In this document: in pieces, positions 62,720-64,000 of the stretch | Layout: each line of letters opens with the position of its first letter | Numbering within the stretch: position 1 is the first letter of the stretch | DNA from: Trichinella spiralis | Taxonomy: Eukaryota; Nematoda; Enoplea; Trichinellida; Trichinellidae | DNA: 64,000 bases | Direction of reading: 5' to 3' | Assembly: GCA_000181795.3 (NCBI GenBank) | Contig: CM012955.1 | Span: 12,745,594-12,809,593, forward strand | Program-made: the position numbers and the translations under genes | Notes under the pieces: generated by a model | What the model saw: the letters and a program-made list of their open reading frames with translations, nothing else | Databases searched by the model: none | What the model was told of the DNA's origin: nothing

Positions 62720-64000
62720 ATGTCTGGATATTTGTCGATAACGTCTGTTGCGAAAAGTTTGTGCGATTCGTTGACCAAGAACAGTTCAGTGATAATTCCT
62801 GATCCAACTCTGTTTTGCCAAAAATGGATAACGTTGAAGCGCGCATTTCCGGACAAACTACAGGTATCATTTTCAAGTTTATTTTATTGAGATAATTATT
62901 ATCATTATTACAAATTATTCACTTTTTGTGTTTAGGTTGTTTCTGATTTTGACAAAACTCTCTCAAAATATCAACTGAAAAATGGTGATTTGGCTTGGTC
63001 AACACATGACGTTGTCGAGCACAGCATATTTCAGACAGATAAGGAAATTTTTGCGCAGGTACTTTCTTGTTTGTGGTAGTTTGTTTTCCAAGTAAATAAT
63101 TAGAAGTTTAGTTTAACAGTTTGCGAGAAAAATATTATCCAGTTGAATTTGATCCTCACATGAGCGACGAAGATAAAATTCCATCTATGGAACATTGGTA
63201 GGATGTATTGTTTTTTTTTCTTTTTCTTTCTCAGTATAATTATTTCGATGGAAAGAATTATCAGTTAATGGAATATTGAAAATCATCTTCAAAAGTGTCA
63301 ATGGTGGAAAAGTTTTGATTTGTAATTTTAATGTATAAATTAACGTTTTGATTTGTAAAATATGAATTTAATGTAACATTTGAATATTGTTTTTCGGTTT
63401 TGCTTTTGTAGACGTTGAAAAAAGCGTTGATTTTCAGGTGGAAAAGCTGTCACGACCTGATTGTGAAGTCGAAAATCAAGGCCAGCTGTTTGGAAGCTTT
63501 CACTGCGAAATCAAAGTTAATACTCAGGTTTGTACGTTGCTTGTGAATTTTTTAATAACTTCTTCCAAAAGGAAGTCTGTTTCTAGAAGGGAAGTTTCTG
63601 TGTTTTTCGACATCTTGCAGAGGAACAGAATTCCGTTCATAATTTTCTCTGCCGGCATTGGTGACGTGATTACTTACGTTTTGAAGCGACATTTGAAAGG
63701 TGTTCCAGAGAATGTTCATTTAATTAGCAACTTTTTTGAACTGAACGACGAAGTATATATTTATATATACATTTTGAAACGAACGATAAAGCTGGCCTTG
63801 CAAATGATCACTTTTACTCAATTTTCACTGCTCCGTTGCTTGCAGGGCATTGTATGCGGCTTCAAAGAACCAATGATACACACTTTCAACAAAAATGCAT
63901 CGGTCATTGTTGACGAAGGGAAATGCTTTTATGAAAAAATTCACAATCGAGACTGCGTGCTGCTTATTGGCGATAGCCTTGGCGACGTTCACATGGATGT
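62720..64000 (+). CDS. NT5C3: Cytosolic 5'-nucleotidase III, 5' part
   Basis: HAD-superfamily pyrimidine 5'-nucleotidase that dephosphorylates nucleoside monophosphates in the cytosol. Exons: 62720-62863, 62936-63058, 63112-63197, 63438-63527, 63623-63752, 63846 to beyond the window. Motif I is VVSDFDKTLS, with the nucleophile and acid/base Asp pair. FNSLREKYYPVEFDP follows. Motif II is IIFSAGIGDV. HLISNFFELND and CGFKEPMIHTFNKN match the human NVKVVSNFMDF and GFKGELIHVFNKH blocks. Motif III is CVLLIGDSLGDVHM at the window edge. The first 50 residues have no clear match, so the true start could lie upstream. The acceptor at 63111, not the closer one at 63119, keeps the frame. The gene is cut by the window end. 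Confidence 0.93.

Noticed and set aside
63112-63119. NT5C3 frame break at the TTTAACAG acceptor
   Set aside because: Using the acceptor eight bases earlier (TTTAG at 63111) restores the frame and the family spacing (FNSLREKYY).

Overview
The window is eukaryotic, AT-rich and intron-dense. It is most likely from a nematode: it holds a cuticlin-type zona pellucida (ZP) gene with a furin site and C-terminal membrane anchor, a single-exon CK1/TTBK-like kinase, and many 42-150 nt introns. The base composition, and hAT and Ty3/gypsy remnants mixed with compact genes, would fit a clade I (Trichinella-like) worm. That placement is inference. All multi-exon models below were built by eye from splice sites, reading frame and recognised homology.

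Layout. 1-3.5 kb: 3' end of an unrecognised gene and a minus-strand CK1/TTBK-like kinase. 4.2-6.4 kb: rearranged minus-strand Ty3/gypsy remnant. 7.2-10.8 kb: a 114-aa coiled-coil gene, MRPL15 cut by a 10-N gap, and a second, apparently identical copy of the coiled-coil gene starting exactly at the gap edge (probable assembly duplication). 11.4-11.7 kb: small single-pass membrane protein. 13.8-20.3 kb: SIN3 corepressor, 24 exons, about 1300 aa. 20.3-27.1 kb: gene-poor DNA with a diverged segmental duplication and G-rich tracts. 27.1-32.5 kb: TPPP/p25-alpha with a 4.7-kb first intron. 33.6-36.4 kb: hAT transposon with perfect target-site duplication and a broken transposase. 37.0-39.7 kb: GRASP55/65. 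40.1-42.7 kb: SMU1. 44.6-46.7 kb: cuticlin-like gene, minus strand. 46.7-57.5 kb: gene-poor, with one small unrecognised minus-strand gene, a second gypsy remnant carrying a nested hAT-type MITE, and another inverted-repeat MITE. 57.5-61.8 kb: NAA35 (NatC subunit). 62.7 kb to the end: 5' part of NT5C3 (cytosolic 5'-nucleotidase III).

The genes are housekeeping and do not form one pathway: chromatin repression (SIN3), splicing (SMU1), N-terminal acetylation (NAA35), Golgi stacking (GRASP), microtubules (TPPP), mitochondrial translation (MRPL15), nucleotide catabolism (NT5C3) and cuticle (cuticlin). I found no RNA genes, CRISPR arrays or prokaryotic-style operons, and no convincing new multi-gene system. 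The best leads are the collapsed or duplicated locus at the gap, two probable GC-AG introns, the hAT element with its related MITE, an RG-rich insert in SIN3, and three small unrecognised genes.
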